Of a DNA stretch of 64,000 nucleotides, positions 1 to 9,384 are shown piece by piece. The position numbers and the translations under genes are program-made. The first letter of the stretch is position 1, and every line of letters begins with the position of its first letter. Under the pieces are notes generated by a model. It saw only the letters and a program-made list of their open reading frames with translations. It was not told the origin of the DNA and searched no databases. This stretch comes from Arthrobacter sp. ZGTC412 (GTDB taxonomy: Bacteria; Actinomycetota; Actinomycetes; Actinomycetales; Micrococcaceae), in contig NZ_PJII01000014.1 in assembly GCF_002929215.1 (NCBI RefSeq), positions 1 through 64,000 on the forward strand, in the 5' to 3' direction.

Positions 1-994
1 GTGTGGTGAGGTGCTGGAGCCGGTGCAGGGTCAGGCTGATGATGGTCCCGGCCTTGGAGGACACGGCAGGACCGACCCCACCCTCACAGTGCGCGGTAAC
101 CGCGTTGGTGTCGCTGGTGTCCTCGACGGTGGCGGGGGTGGGGGTGAGGGCGGCGGCGAGGTGTTCGCGTGGGGCTGGGATGGTGTCGCCGGTGAGGGTG
201 GTGGCGGGCAGGATGTCCGCGGCGAGGGCCAGCCGGCGGTGGGCTTCGCTTTTGCCGATCCGCAGCCGCTGGCGGAGGAACTCTGCGGTGTTGGCGCACC
301 CGTCGTCCGCCGGGGACGTGACAACCCGATCCTGCCCCGCCGTCCCGGTCCTGGTCCTGACGGCACGGGCCACTGAAACGCTGGTGATTGAAGCGCTGAC
401 CCCGGAGCTGCTGGGCCCAGACCTACTGATCCCTAAGTCACCTGCAGTTGGAGCACTTGCTGCTGGTTCGCCGGGCGAGGCGGTGTCTGTTTCGTGCAGG
501 GTTTCCACACCGTTGTCCCAGCCGGTGACCCAGCCCTTGCCCGTCCGGGACCGGCTGGCCCGTGCGGCGTCCGCGGCGGCAATGGCCTGTGTTCTGGTGC
601 GGTCCACAGTCCCGGCACCGAGGACCTGCAGGTACTCCACGCTCCGGGAGAGTTCCTCAACCTGCCCGGCGAAATTAGCGGCTTGGACGTAGTCAGCCGC
701 AGCAAGGGCCGCGGGTGCTGCGGCGGCGGCAGCGGCCAGGAGCCGGCCAACCTCCGCCAAGCTCAGCGGCTCAGCAACGTGAGCCGCCGCGGGGGCCGAG
801 GCGAGGGGTACGACTTCACCCGGCCCAGCATCATGAGGGGCAGGATTGTCGGGAATAACGCGAAGGTGACCGGTAAGACTCAGGCGCGAGCCGCCGTCGT
901 ACGCTCCAGAGCCACGGGCGGAACTGGTCCCAGCCCGCGTAAGCACGCCGGTAGAACCGCCGAACTCCGCAAGCTGATCCCCAATGGCTTCCAT
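1..994 (-). CDS. DUF222 (13E12 repeat family) protein, C-terminus off window
   Basis: This leftward gene runs off the window edge, so only about 331 N-terminal residues are visible. The frame is open from the ATG at 994 to base 1. Segments such as SLAEVGRLLAAA, VEELSRS and AEFLRQRLRIGKSEAHRR are typical of the DUF222 domain of the actinobacterial 13E12 family. In that family an HNH nuclease domain normally follows at the C-terminus; here it would lie outside the window. The Ala/Thr-rich linker between the two conserved blocks is also usual. These genes are often multicopy in actinobacteria and their function is unproven. No clear ribosome binding site precedes the ATG, so the exact start is uncertain. 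Confidence 0.8.
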   Translation of the reverse strand, partial: MEAIGDQLAEFGGSTGVLTRAGTSSARGSGAYDGGSRLSLTGHLRVIPDNPAPHDAGPGEVVPLASAPAAAHVAEPLSLAEVGRLLAAAAAAAPAALAAADYVQAANFAGQVEELSRSVEYLQVLGAGTVDRTRTQAIAAADAARASRSRTGKGWVTGWDNGVETLHETDTASPGEPAASAPTAGDLGISRSGPSSSGVSASITSVSVARAVRTRTGTAGQDRVVTSPADDGCANTAEFLRQRLRIGKSEAHRRLALAADILPATTLTGDTIPAPREHLAAALTPTPATVEDTSDTNAVTAHCEGGVGPAVSSKAGTIISLTLHRLQHLTT

Positions 995-1154
995 AGGACA
1001 ACTCTGCCAAAGACCACTGACAAAGTGCTGGCAAAAGTTGCCATGTGGACAACCTGCAACTCGCCCCGGTCTGGAGCCGACAACCACAAAAGCGGCCCCG
1101 GCCGCGGGCGTATACGGAAGGCCGGGACCACTAAACGCGGTCGTCCGCTTGGAG

Positions 1155-3170
1155 TCAGTCCTCGGCAATAACCACAACGCTGCCGGCTGGCACAACCCCT
1201 TCAAAAGGCTGGCCGGAGAGCAGGTCAACGCCGGAAGCCTGCACCGCACCGGGTGTAGGTGAGTGGTTGATGGCAAACAGGAAGCTGTGGCCGTCGTCGG
1301 AACGCCTGCGCGTCAGTTCAACTCCCGGGTCGGCCACAGTGACGGGCGCAACGCCGGAATCCTCCAGCAGCCGGTCCACGATCGACTCGATCCCGTCCCG
1401 GTCCGGGAACGTGGCGAGGTACCAAGCCACGCCGGAGCCCACCGTCCGCCGGGTCAGCGACGGCACGTCCTCCAGCGGATACTCCGTGAACGTCTGCACC
1501 ACCTCGGCGCCGGCAAGGTGAAGGTGCTCGCTCCAGATCGTGGAAAACCCGCCGCCGCTCAGTTTCAGCTGGCCGCCGGCCAGCAGAGGGTGGAATTCCT
1601 CCACGCGCACGCCCAGCAGCTCGCGGAATGCTCCCGGGTAGCCACCAAGCCGCACGTGGTCCTTCTCGTCCACGATCCCGCTGAAGTAGCTCACCAGGAC
1701 CGTTGCCCCGGCAGAAGCGGCAGCGGCAATATGTGCGGCGGCCTCGTCGGTGACCGTGTACAAGGTGCACACCAGCACGAGGTCGTAGCCTTCTAAAGAG
1801 GCGGAAGGGTGGACCATATCCACGGACACGCCCCGCAGGAACAGAGCCCGGTGGAATGCCCGCAGCAGGTCCAGGTACTTCACGTCCTGGCTCGGCTTGG
1901 AGTCGATTTCGCTCGCCCACCAGGCCTCGTAGTCGAAGACGATTGCAGCACGCGATTCCACCCGGGAACCGCGGACCGGGGCGAGGCGTTTCAAAGCAGC
2001 ACCAAGGTCCACTACCTCGCGCCACACCCGTGTGTCCCGCCCGCCGTGCGGCACCATTGCCGAGTGGAACTTCTCCGAGCCAGCGAAGCTCTGCCGCCAC
2101 TGGAAGAACATCACGGCGTCCGCGCCGCGGGCCACATGGGCCAGCGAGTTGCGCAGCATTTCGCCGGGCATCTTGGGCTGGTTGCGTGGCTGCCAGTTGA
2201 CGGCCGACGTCGAATGTTCCATCAGGATCCACGGGTCACCTCCCGCGATGCCGCGGGTGAGATCAGCGCTGAACGCGAGTTCGATCTGCCGTTCGGGATC
2301 GGCGGCCACGAGGTAGTGGTCGTTGGCGATGACGTCCAGGTCCTTGGCCCAGTCGAAGTAGTCCATGGACTTTGTGGCGCTGGATGCCATCAGGTTGGTG
2401 GTGCAAGAAACCCCGGGGGTGACCTCCCGGAGGACGCCAACGAGTTCGCGGTAGTAGTCCATCAAAGCCCAGGAGTTGAAGCGCTGGAAGTCCAGCTGCT
2501 GGCCCGGGTTCAGGGTGGAAGGCGCGACGCCGGGCGGCAGGATCTCTTCGAATGAGCCGTAGTTTTGGGACCAGAAAGCAGTACCCCAAGCCGCGTTGAG
2601 CGCGCCGATGCTTCCATAACGCCGCTCAAGCCACGTGCGGAATGCTGCAGCGTCTTCTTCGCCGTAGAACTCGGAGACGTGGCAGCCCAGTTCGTTGTCC
2701 ACATGCCATAGCGCCAGGGCCGGATGGTCCCTGTATCGCTCGGCGAGAACACGCGTGATGCCGCTGGCGTAGCGGCGGTAAACGGCCGACGACGGCGAGT
2801 AGTGCCGCCGCGAGCCCGGTCCCAGCACGGTTCCGTCCGCCGTTATGGGCAGGATTTCCGGATGCTTGCGTACCAGCCAGGCCGGGGGAGCGGCGGTGGC
2901 AGTGGCCAGGGCTACCTTGACGCCGATTCCGGCCAGGTTGTCCATCACCTCGTCCAGCCAGCCGAAATCGTACTTGCCCTCCTCCGGCTCCAGCAGTGCC
3001 CAGGAAAAGATCCCCACACTGAGGAAGTTCACGCCGGCTTCCTTCATCAGCTCCAGGTCCTCCAACCGGACGCTGACCGGCCACTGTTCCGGGTTATAGT
3101 CGCCCCCATAGGCGATACCTTCGATGTTGTTCCAAACCCGGGCCGGGCTGGAAGTTTCCTGCAAAGTCAT
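1155..3170 (-). CDS. GH42 beta-galactosidase
   Basis: A cytoplasmic glycoside hydrolase family 42 enzyme of 671 residues, normal length for the family, releasing terminal beta-galactose from oligosaccharides. The N-terminal TIM barrel starts with YGGDYNPEQWP. The general acid/base is Glu160 in WHVDNELGCH and the nucleophile is Glu318 in ILMEHSTSAVNW. A trimerisation-like domain (about 400-600) and a small C-terminal beta domain follow. No signal peptide is present, so substrates must be imported first. The gene is divergent from a CUT1 sugar ABC importer, and the shared intergenic region carries two LacI-type operators. Given the rhamnose genes nearby, galactosylated rhamnogalacturonan fragments are a plausible substrate (compare Bacillus YesZ), but arabinogalactan or galactan pieces fit as well. 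Confidence 0.93.
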   Translation of the reverse strand: MTLQETSSPARVWNNIEGIAYGGDYNPEQWPVSVRLEDLELMKEAGVNFLSVGIFSWALLEPEEGKYDFGWLDEVMDNLAGIGVKVALATATAAPPAWLVRKHPEILPITADGTVLGPGSRRHYSPSSAVYRRYASGITRVLAERYRDHPALALWHVDNELGCHVSEFYGEEDAAAFRTWLERRYGSIGALNAAWGTAFWSQNYGSFEEILPPGVAPSTLNPGQQLDFQRFNSWALMDYYRELVGVLREVTPGVSCTTNLMASSATKSMDYFDWAKDLDVIANDHYLVAADPERQIELAFSADLTRGIAGGDPWILMEHSTSAVNWQPRNQPKMPGEMLRNSLAHVARGADAVMFFQWRQSFAGSEKFHSAMVPHGGRDTRVWREVVDLGAALKRLAPVRGSRVESRAAIVFDYEAWWASEIDSKPSQDVKYLDLLRAFHRALFLRGVSVDMVHPSASLEGYDLVLVCTLYTVTDEAAAHIAAAASAGATVLVSYFSGIVDEKDHVRLGGYPGAFRELLGVRVEEFHPLLAGGQLKLSGGGFSTIWSEHLHLAGAEVVQTFTEYPLEDVPSLTRRTVGSGVAWYLATFPDRDGIESIVDRLLEDSGVAPVTVADPGVELTRRRSDDGHSFLFAINHSPTPGAVQASGVDLLSGQPFEGVVPAGSVVVIAED

Positions 3171-3222
3171 GGGACTCCTTTGTCTGCTGGGAAGATGAAA
3201 CTGGCTTGATAATCAGATCTCT

Positions 3223-3236
3223 GGAAAACGCTTGCC
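3223..3236. promoter_or_regulatory. LacI-type operator, class A
   Basis: GGAAAACGCTTGCC, an imperfect palindrome centred on CG as in LacI-family operators. Its reverse complement differs by one base from the site at 10706-10719. It overlaps a possible -35 (TTGCCC, 3232-3237) that lies 17 bases before TATTGT (3255-3260), reading towards the ABC importer. It would suit repression of the importer and perhaps of GH42. Confidence 0.6.
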
Positions 3237-3257
3237 CATTTCCGGTAATGCCGATAT

Positions 3258-3269
3258 TGTATCGTTTCA
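3258..3269. promoter_or_regulatory. LacI-type operator, class B
   Basis: TGTATCGTTTCA, a near-palindrome centred on CG. It overlaps the likely -10 of the ABC importer promoter. It closely matches the sites at 10762-10773 and 13743-13767 next to the lacI/rhaM divergent promoter, which suggests the LacI protein encoded at 12623-13645 also acts here. Confidence 0.6.
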
Positions 3270-3347
3270 GAAGCCGTGTAAGCCAGCTCACTACTCACGT
3301 TGTAGGTTGGGCGACTGGGGTTGCACACATCGAGCAAGGAGGCTCTC

Positions 3348-4640
3348 ATGATCAACAGAAGAAATTTCCTCACCACCGTAGCCGTAGGTACCGCATCTGC
3401 CGCGGCACTGGCGGCCTGTGGAACGGGCGGCGGCACCAGCGCCGGCGAGACTGGCTCTGCGGAAAACCCTGTCACCATCAACTACACCTGGTGGGGCAAC
3501 GACGACCGCGCCGAGCGTACCCGCAAGGCAATCGCCTTGTTCGAGTCGAAGAACCCGGACATCAAGGTCAACGGCAACTTCACTGACTTCGCCGGCTACT
3601 GGCAAAAGCGTGCCACTGAAGCGGCGGGCGGCGGCCTGCCGGACGTGATGCAGTGGGACCTTTCCTACCTGCGAGATTACGGCCAGCGCAACCAGCTCCT
3701 GGACCTGGGCACTGTGAAGATCAACACCGATGCCTTTGACAAGTCCCTCCTGCCCTCGGGCCAGATCAGGGGCAAGACCTACGGTATCCCCACCAGCACC
3801 AACGCGTTCGCCGTCTACTACGATCCGGCCAAGCTGGCTACCCTGGGCATCGCTGAGCCGACAGGAAAGTGGACCTACAAGGAATTCAACGACTTCCTGA
3901 CTGAGGTGGGCACCAAGAGCAAGAGCGCGATCTTCGGCTCGACCGACTACACCGGTGTCTGGTGGATGTTCAACATCTGGCTCCGCCAGAACAACATCGA
4001 GGCCTTCACCGAGGACGGCAAGCTCGGCTTCACCAAGGACGATATGAAGAAGTGGTGGAACCAGACCGCCGGTCTTCGCGGCACCCCCGCCATTATCACC
4101 GAAGAGCGCGTCACCCAGCTCGCACCCAAGTCCCCGTTCGGTTCTAACGTCACCGCCACCGAAGTCACCTGGGACAACTTCATGGCCGGTTACCTGGCGG
4201 ACAGCGGCGCCAAGGAACTCAAGCTCGTTCCGGTCCCGTCCGATGACCCGGACAACCTGGGCCTCTTCCTGAAGCCGTCCATGCTGATGGTGGCCAGCGC
4301 CAAGACCAAGTTCAAGGATGCTGCTGCCCGCTTCATCGACTTCATGGTCAACGACCCCGAGGTGGGCCAGATCTTCAAGACCTCCCGCGGCGTTCCGGCG
4401 TCGAAGACCCAGCGTGACGGCACCACCTTCGAAGGTACGGACAAGCTCGTGGTGGACTACGAAAAGTCTATCGAGCAGTACCTCAAGGAAGCCCCCGAGC
4501 CGCCCATCGTCGGTTTCGGTACCCTCGAGGCCTCCTTCAAGCGCGTCAGCTCGGACCTGAACTACGGCAAGCTGACCATCGACGGCGCGGCCGACGCGTG
4601 GTTCAAGGAAGCCGAAGACCTCATCAAGCAGAACGCCTGA
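3348..4640 (+). CDS. CUT1 sugar ABC transporter, solute-binding lipoprotein
   Basis: Extracytoplasmic carbohydrate-binding protein of 430 residues, family 1 (MalE/YesO type). The start at 3348 is chosen for AAGGAGG seven bases upstream. The N-terminus NRRNFLTT, a hydrophobic stretch and the lipobox LAAC mark a lipoprotein; the RR pair hints at Tat export. The mature part begins with a typical beta strand (VTINYTWWGND) and contains VMQWDLSYLRDYG near the ligand cleft. It is followed after 31 bases by two permease genes. As in most actinobacterial CUT1 systems no ATPase is encoded here; a shared MsiK-type ATPase elsewhere is expected. The substrate is inferred from the neighbours (GH42, rhamnose genes): a galactose- or rhamnose-containing oligosaccharide. 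Confidence 0.9.
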   Translation: MINRRNFLTTVAVGTASAAALAACGTGGGTSAGETGSAENPVTINYTWWGNDDRAERTRKAIALFESKNPDIKVNGNFTDFAGYWQKRATEAAGGGLPDVMQWDLSYLRDYGQRNQLLDLGTVKINTDAFDKSLLPSGQIRGKTYGIPTSTNAFAVYYDPAKLATLGIAEPTGKWTYKEFNDFLTEVGTKSKSAIFGSTDYTGVWWMFNIWLRQNNIEAFTEDGKLGFTKDDMKKWWNQTAGLRGTPAIITEERVTQLAPKSPFGSNVTATEVTWDNFMAGYLADSGAKELKLVPVPSDDPDNLGLFLKPSMLMVASAKTKFKDAAARFIDFMVNDPEVGQIFKTSRGVPASKTQRDGTTFEGTDKLVVDYEKSIEQYLKEAPEPPIVGFGTLEASFKRVSSDLNYGKLTIDGAADAWFKEAEDLIKQNA

Positions 4641-4671
4641 TCCAGGCTTTCACAACTGACGGATTGAACTC

Positions 4672-5625
4672 GTGACTCAAAGCCCAACATTGAGCAGGCG
4701 TTCGGCGCCGTCCGCCTCCCCGCTGCCGCGCAAGTCGCGGCAGCGGGGGGCGGATGCCCGCGCCGGCTACACCTTCCTGCTGCCCTGGCTGCTGGGATTC
4801 ATCGCCCTGACCCTGGGTCCGATGATTTCCTCGCTGTACCTGTCCTTCACCAACTACAACCTGTTCGATCCGCCCAAGTGGATCGGCCTGGATAACTACA
4901 CCACCATGTTCCAGGACGAACGGTTCCTGCAGTCGGTGGGCGTGACCGTGGGCTACGTGGTCTTCGGTACGCCGTTGAAGCTCGCCGCGGCCCTGGCGGT
5001 GGCGATGCTGCTGAACAGCGCACGCAAGGGCCAGGGCTTTTACCGGTCCGCGTTCTACGCCCCGTCCCTGATCGGCGCGTCAGTCTCCATCGCGATCGTC
5101 TGGAAGGCCATGTTCGGCGATTCCGGACCGGTGGACCAGGGCCTGTCGCTCTTCGGCATCAACATCGGCGGCTGGGTGGGCAACCCGTCCATGACCATGC
5201 CGATGTTCATCCTGCTGACCGTCTGGCAGTTCGGCGCCCCGATGGTGATCTTCCTCGCCGGCCTCAAGCAGATCCCGGCGGACCTCTACGAGGCCGCGTC
5301 CATGGACGGTGCCGGCCCGGTACGGAAGTTCTTCAACATCACCTGGCCCATGCTATCCCCGGTGGTCTTCTTCAACCTGCTAATGGAAACCATCCACGCA
5401 TTCCAGATCTTCAGCTCCGCCTACATCATCTCCAACGGTGAAGGCGGCCCCGCCGGCTCCACCCTCTTCTACACCCTCTACCTCTACCTGCGCGGCTTCA
5501 GCGACTTCCGGATGGGCTACGCCTCCGCAATGGCCTGGCTGCTCCTGATCGTCGTCGGCATCCTCACTCTGGTCATCTTCAAGACCTCCAAAGGCTGGGT
5601 CCACTACAGCGGAGACGCAAAATGA
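4672..5625 (+). CDS. CUT1 sugar ABC transporter permease (MalF/YesP type)
   Basis: Inner-membrane permease of 317 residues with six predicted transmembrane helices, beginning at YTFLLPWLLGF after a basic cytoplasmic N-terminus. The EAA loop that contacts the ATPase is visible as EAASMDGAGPVRKFFNITWP (near residues 205-225). A GTG start at 4672 gives the expected family length; the ribosome binding site is weak. The stop overlaps the next gene by four bases (ATGA), so the two permeases are translationally coupled and should form a heterodimer. Confidence 0.92.
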   Translation: MTQSPTLSRRSAPSASPLPRKSRQRGADARAGYTFLLPWLLGFIALTLGPMISSLYLSFTNYNLFDPPKWIGLDNYTTMFQDERFLQSVGVTVGYVVFGTPLKLAAALAVAMLLNSARKGQGFYRSAFYAPSLIGASVSIAIVWKAMFGDSGPVDQGLSLFGINIGGWVGNPSMTMPMFILLTVWQFGAPMVIFLAGLKQIPADLYEAASMDGAGPVRKFFNITWPMLSPVVFFNLLMETIHAFQIFSSAYIISNGEGGPAGSTLFYTLYLYLRGFSDFRMGYASAMAWLLLIVVGILTLVIFKTSKGWVHYSGDAK

Positions 5626-6539
5626 CAACCACGGCAACCACCACCGAGTCCACGCCGGACGCCCAGGTGCCCAACTACAACCCCAAGTCCGAATCGGCCG
5701 GGGCCAAGCGCGCCAAGAGCACCCTCTTCCACATCGTCGCCCTCGCCCTGACGGCAGTGGTCCTGTACCCGGGCCTGTGGATGATCGCCTCATCGTTCAA
5801 ACCGAACGCCGAGATCGGCGGCACCAACACGTCACTGTGGTCCAACAACTTCAGCTTCGACAACTTCGTCACCGCGATGGAGGGCATCGGCGGGGTATCC
5901 ACCCTGACGTTCTTCACCAACTCCCTGATCCTGGCCGTCGGTGCAGTGGTGGGAACCGTCCTGTCGGCCAGCGTGTCAGCCTATGCGTTCGCCCGGATCA
6001 AGTTCCCCGGCCGCAGCATCTTCTTCGGCATGATGATCGCCACCTTGCTCCTGCCGTTCCACGTGGTGATCATCCCGCAGTACATCGTGTTCCAACAGCT
6101 CGGCCTGATCGACACCTACGTGCCGCTGCTGATCGGCAAATTCCTCGCCGCTGACGCGTTCTTCGTGTTCCTCATGGTCCAGTTCATGCGCAACCTCCCC
6201 GGTGAGCTGGACGAGGCCGCCAGGATCGATGGCGCCGGCCACGTCCGGATCTTCACCTCTATCATGCTCCCGCTGATGAAACCGGCCCTGATCTCAACCT
6301 CGATCTTTTCCTTCATCTGGAGCTGGAACGACTTCCTGGGCCCGCTGCTCTACCTCAACACCCCCGACAAATACCCGCTGCCGCTGGCCCTGCGGCTCTT
6401 CGTGGACCAGACCCAGTCCTCGGATTACGGCGCAATGATCGCCATGTCCGTCCTGGCCCTGCTCCCGGTCCTGATCTTCTTCCTCGTCTTCCAGCGCTAC
6501 ATCGTCGAAGGCGTCTCCACCCAGGGCCTCAAAGGCTAA
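5622..6539 (+). CDS. CUT1 sugar ABC transporter permease (MalG/YesQ type)
   Basis: Second permease of the importer, 305 residues, six predicted transmembrane helices after a Thr-rich hydrophilic N-terminus of about 35 residues. The EAA loop reads EAARIDGAGHVRIFTSIMLP (near 200-220), and the C-terminal RYIVEGVSTQGLKG is characteristic of MalG-type partners. It overlaps the preceding permease by ATGA and is followed after 19 bases by a DUF624 protein, so the four genes probably form one operon under the LacI-type sites at 3223-3269. Confidence 0.92.
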   Translation: MTTTATTTESTPDAQVPNYNPKSESAGAKRAKSTLFHIVALALTAVVLYPGLWMIASSFKPNAEIGGTNTSLWSNNFSFDNFVTAMEGIGGVSTLTFFTNSLILAVGAVVGTVLSASVSAYAFARIKFPGRSIFFGMMIATLLLPFHVVIIPQYIVFQQLGLIDTYVPLLIGKFLAADAFFVFLMVQFMRNLPGELDEAARIDGAGHVRIFTSIMLPLMKPALISTSIFSFIWSWNDFLGPLLYLNTPDKYPLPLALRLFVDQTQSSDYGAMIAMSVLALLPVLIFFLVFQRYIVEGVSTQGLKG

Positions 6540-6558
6540 CGGAAAACCGAGACAGAAA

Positions 6559-7188
6559 ATGAGCGTCATGGACAGCACCACACCCGCCCCCAACCACCAC
6601 GAACCCGTCCCGGTAAACCGCTTCGCGCTGTTCTCCGAGACCCTCCTGGCCGGGGTGCTGGTGCTGGTGCTGTCCATTCCGCTGGTGACGATCCCCGCCG
6701 CGTATGCGGCGGGGATCGCCCATCTCGAACGGCACCTCTCCGGCCGGGACGATTCTGTCCGCGGCCTCTGGGACACTTTCAAGGCTGCCTTGCCAGGCAG
6801 CTGGAAGCTTGGAATTGCGACGGCGGCAGCCGCCGTCGTGATTGTCCTTAACCTTTTGCTCGCTTGGGTAGGGCAGCTGCCTGGCCGGGAAGTGGTCCTG
6901 CCGGCAACCCTGATCCTCGCTGCCGGGGCGGCCATCCTGCTCCTGCGTACCGCTGCCGCCTGGTCCGACTCCGCCGGCTCCCGCGCTGACGCCCGTAGTG
7001 CCTGGCGCTCCGCGCTTGAGACCGGACAGGCCCTGTCACTGAAGGACTGGAGCGGGTCCCTTCTGCTGGCCGCGGCGCTCTTCGGGGCAGTGGTGTTTGT
7101 GTGGATGCTGGCCGCACTCTTCGTGGTGGTTCCCGGCACCCTGATCCTTGCCGCCGCAGCAGTAAAGCTGCGCTCCACCCGCGCCTGA
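6559..7188 (+). CDS. DUF624 (YesL-like) membrane protein
   Basis: A 209-residue integral membrane protein with about five hydrophobic segments. The first part (FALFSETLLAGVLVLVLSIP followed by VTIPAAYAAG) matches the DUF624/YesL family, whose members usually sit beside CUT1 sugar importers and are of unknown biochemical role. In Bacillus, yesL belongs to the rhamnogalacturonan cluster, which fits the other genes here. It follows the MalG-type permease by 19 bases and probably shares its operon. The ATG at 6559 is used; a second ATG nine bases later is equally possible. Confidence 0.72.
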   Translation: MSVMDSTTPAPNHHEPVPVNRFALFSETLLAGVLVLVLSIPLVTIPAAYAAGIAHLERHLSGRDDSVRGLWDTFKAALPGSWKLGIATAAAAVVIVLNLLLAWVGQLPGREVVLPATLILAAGAAILLLRTAAAWSDSAGSRADARSAWRSALETGQALSLKDWSGSLLLAAALFGAVVFVWMLAALFVVVPGTLILAAAAVKLRSTRA

Positions 7189-7291
7189 ACCACCGCCGCT
7201 AAGCCCCAGTACCACCACCGGCGGCTGGTAACAACGGCACGCTATAAACATTTCCTGGTTCTGCCCGTTACTAATTTGAGTTGAGTCCGAC

Positions 7292-8554
7292 GTGTCTTCC
7301 GACCGCCAGCGTTCCGAACAGTCCCTCCCTTCTCCGACGAGCCAGCCCCCGTGGTACCAGCCCCTGAAGCAGCGCAACTACCGTCTCTTCCTGGCACTGG
7401 TATTCACCGGCAGCGTGGGTGTGTGGATGCAGCGGCTCGCCCAGGACTGGCTGGTGCTGCAACTGACCGGCAGCCCCGCCGCCGTGGGGGTGGCCGTCGC
7501 ACTGCAGTTCCTGCCCATGCTGATTGTGGGACCACTCAGCGGCCTGCTCGTGGACATGTTTCCCAAACGCCGCATCATGCTGGCCTGCCAGGCCGTCATT
7601 GCCTTCCTCGCGGTTGGCCTGGCCGCGTGGGCAGCCAGCGGGACCATCACCGTCTGGGCGGTGTACGCGAGTTGTATAGCACTCGGCGTAACCTCGGCCA
7701 TTAACCAGCCCGCCATGACCGTGTTCGTCAACGAGGTAGTGGGCGACGCCGCCCTCAGGCCCGCCATCGGCATCAACAATGCCATCGGCCAACTGGGCGC
7801 GATGGCAGGACCTGCCCTGGCTGGAATAGTCATTGCCCAGGTTGGATCAGCTGCGGCGTTTGCGGCCAACTCGCTGCTATGCCTGCTGGTGCTGTGTCTG
7901 ATTGCCGCCATCCGCCCGGCTGAGCTGCATCCGAGCATCCCGGCTGAACGGGGCCGGGGCCAGCTCCTGGCCGGGTTCCGCTACGTCCGCGAACGGCCTT
8001 CGCTGCTGCTGATCATTGCCCTGGCCGGGCTTCTGGGGATGTTCGGCATGAACGGACCTGTAGTGCTGGCGGCATTTGCTGAACGAGTGTGGCACAACGG
8101 CGTTGAAGGGTTTGGGCTGTTCAACACCGTCAGTGCCATCGGCGCCCTTGCCGGTGCTCTGCTGGCGGCCCGCCTACGGGGCCTGGGGCGGAAGGGGATC
8201 GTGCTTGCGGCAGGCCTGTTTGGGCTGTCCCAGCTGGTTGCGGCCCTGATGCCCAGCCTCACCCTTTTTATTGTGATGCTGGTGGTGGTGGGCCTGATGA
8301 CCCTGCTGTTCCTCACCAGCGCCGCAACGGCCGTGCAGCTTGAGGCCGGTCCGGAGATCCGCGGCCGGGTGATGGCCCTCTATCTGCCCCTCTTGCTAGG
8401 CGGACACGCCCTCGGCGGCCTGCTGGCCGGTTGGCTGACGGAGCAGTTCGGCGTGCGGATGGGGCTCGTGACAACCGGCGGGCTGGGCATGCTGTCCGCC
8501 GCCGTTATCGGTTTTCTGCTGTGGAGGCATTCCCGGAGGAGCGCACTGGCCTGA
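7292..8554 (+). CDS. MFS transporter (EntS/DUF894-like exporter family)
   Basis: A 420-residue major facilitator with twelve predicted transmembrane helices and a short hydrophilic N-terminus ending in WYQPLKQRNYRLF, typical of the MFS_3/EntS-like group. The inter-helix motif GLLVDMFPKRRIM (helix 2-3 loop) is a motif-A variant (G-x-L-x-D-x-x-x-x-R). Members of the group are mostly drug or siderophore exporters; the substrate cannot be read from the sequence. It starts with GTG 103 bases after the DUF624 gene with a poor ribosome binding site, so it may be a separate unit. Nothing ties it clearly to sugar use. Confidence 0.85.
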   Translation: MSSDRQRSEQSLPSPTSQPPWYQPLKQRNYRLFLALVFTGSVGVWMQRLAQDWLVLQLTGSPAAVGVAVALQFLPMLIVGPLSGLLVDMFPKRRIMLACQAVIAFLAVGLAAWAASGTITVWAVYASCIALGVTSAINQPAMTVFVNEVVGDAALRPAIGINNAIGQLGAMAGPALAGIVIAQVGSAAAFAANSLLCLLVLCLIAAIRPAELHPSIPAERGRGQLLAGFRYVRERPSLLLIIALAGLLGMFGMNGPVVLAAFAERVWHNGVEGFGLFNTVSAIGALAGALLAARLRGLGRKGIVLAAGLFGLSQLVAALMPSLTLFIVMLVVVGLMTLLFLTSAATAVQLEAGPEIRGRVMALYLPLLLGGHALGGLLAGWLTEQFGVRMGLVTTGGLGMLSAAVIGFLLWRHSRRSALA

Positions 8555-8579
8555 TACCTACTTTCGGGTATTGCGGGTG

Positions 8580-9330
8580 TCAGGCTTCGCTGGCCGGAGG
8601 GAACGTCCAGGTGCCGGAGTGGATTCGGAAATCCGCGGTCTCCTTGCTGCCGTCTCCGCCTGCGTGCCGGCCGTCCGGACTGATGGCGCCCGCCGGGAAA
8701 CCAACAAGGAGCTCGACGCCGTCCACGGAAGTGACGGCCTTGCCGTCGTCGAGGCGTCCAGGACACGCCACTCCTTAGTCGCCGGGCTTGCCTTCGCGCT
8801 GGCCAGGACCTCGGCGGCACCGCGAAGCGCCACGTCCCCGGCGGGACTGAGTTCCAGCAGCAGGCCGTCACCGGACTGGAGCTCCGGACGATGAGCCCGG
8901 CAATGCGCATCATTGGCGGACGCGGGCGTGGAGCCGGCAATGGCGAATCGGAGGACAGGGCATGGGCAGGCAGGAACAGCGTACCGGGCACACGCAGTGC
9001 ACTGTCCAGAACCTCCAGCGGGGCGCGGCCGCCCGGAGCACGGTGTACGCAGTCCGCCCCAGCCGGTGTCAGAAAGGTCGGTGCTCAACTGCTGCGGCGC
9101 AAACCAGGCGCCCGGCAGACCCGCGGCGTCCCACACCCGGACGCGACTCCCGTAGTCCGCGTCGTCGTCGAGCACTGGTCCCTCATAGGCAGCAAAGGCG
9201 GGCGAGTCCGAGGCAACCCGGCCGGAGCTCCACCGCGGCGACCCTGCGCCATCCTCAACCACGGCCGCGCAGCCGGTCTGGCGGGCCCGGGAGGGATCCG
9301 AATCTCTGGGCTGGGCAGCAGGTGGGTTGC
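8580..9330 (-). pseudogene. Remnant of a GH78 alpha-L-rhamnosidase
   Basis: About 750 bases on the minus strand without an intact gene. One minus frame (roughly 9262 leftward) reads WSSGRVASDSP, then YEGPVLDDDADYGSRVRVWD and GLPGAWFAPQQ, which matches the N-terminal fibronectin-like part of GH78 alpha-L-rhamnosidases (W.SGRV.S...Y.GP...RVRVWD..G). Further on the frame loses family resemblance. A likely C-terminal piece (VDGVELLVGFPAG to GTWTFPPASEA, stop at 8580) lies in another frame, the switch being near 8760. An intact GH78 enzyme has 900-1000 residues, so the catalytic (alpha/alpha)6 barrel is missing. I read this as an internally deleted, frameshifted gene. The match is by motif only; the C-terminal assignment is weaker. 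Confidence 0.55.
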
Positions 9331-9384
9331 ATGCAGTTGCCCTTGAACATCACGCTACGTGTCTGTTCCGAGACCGGGGTGCGG

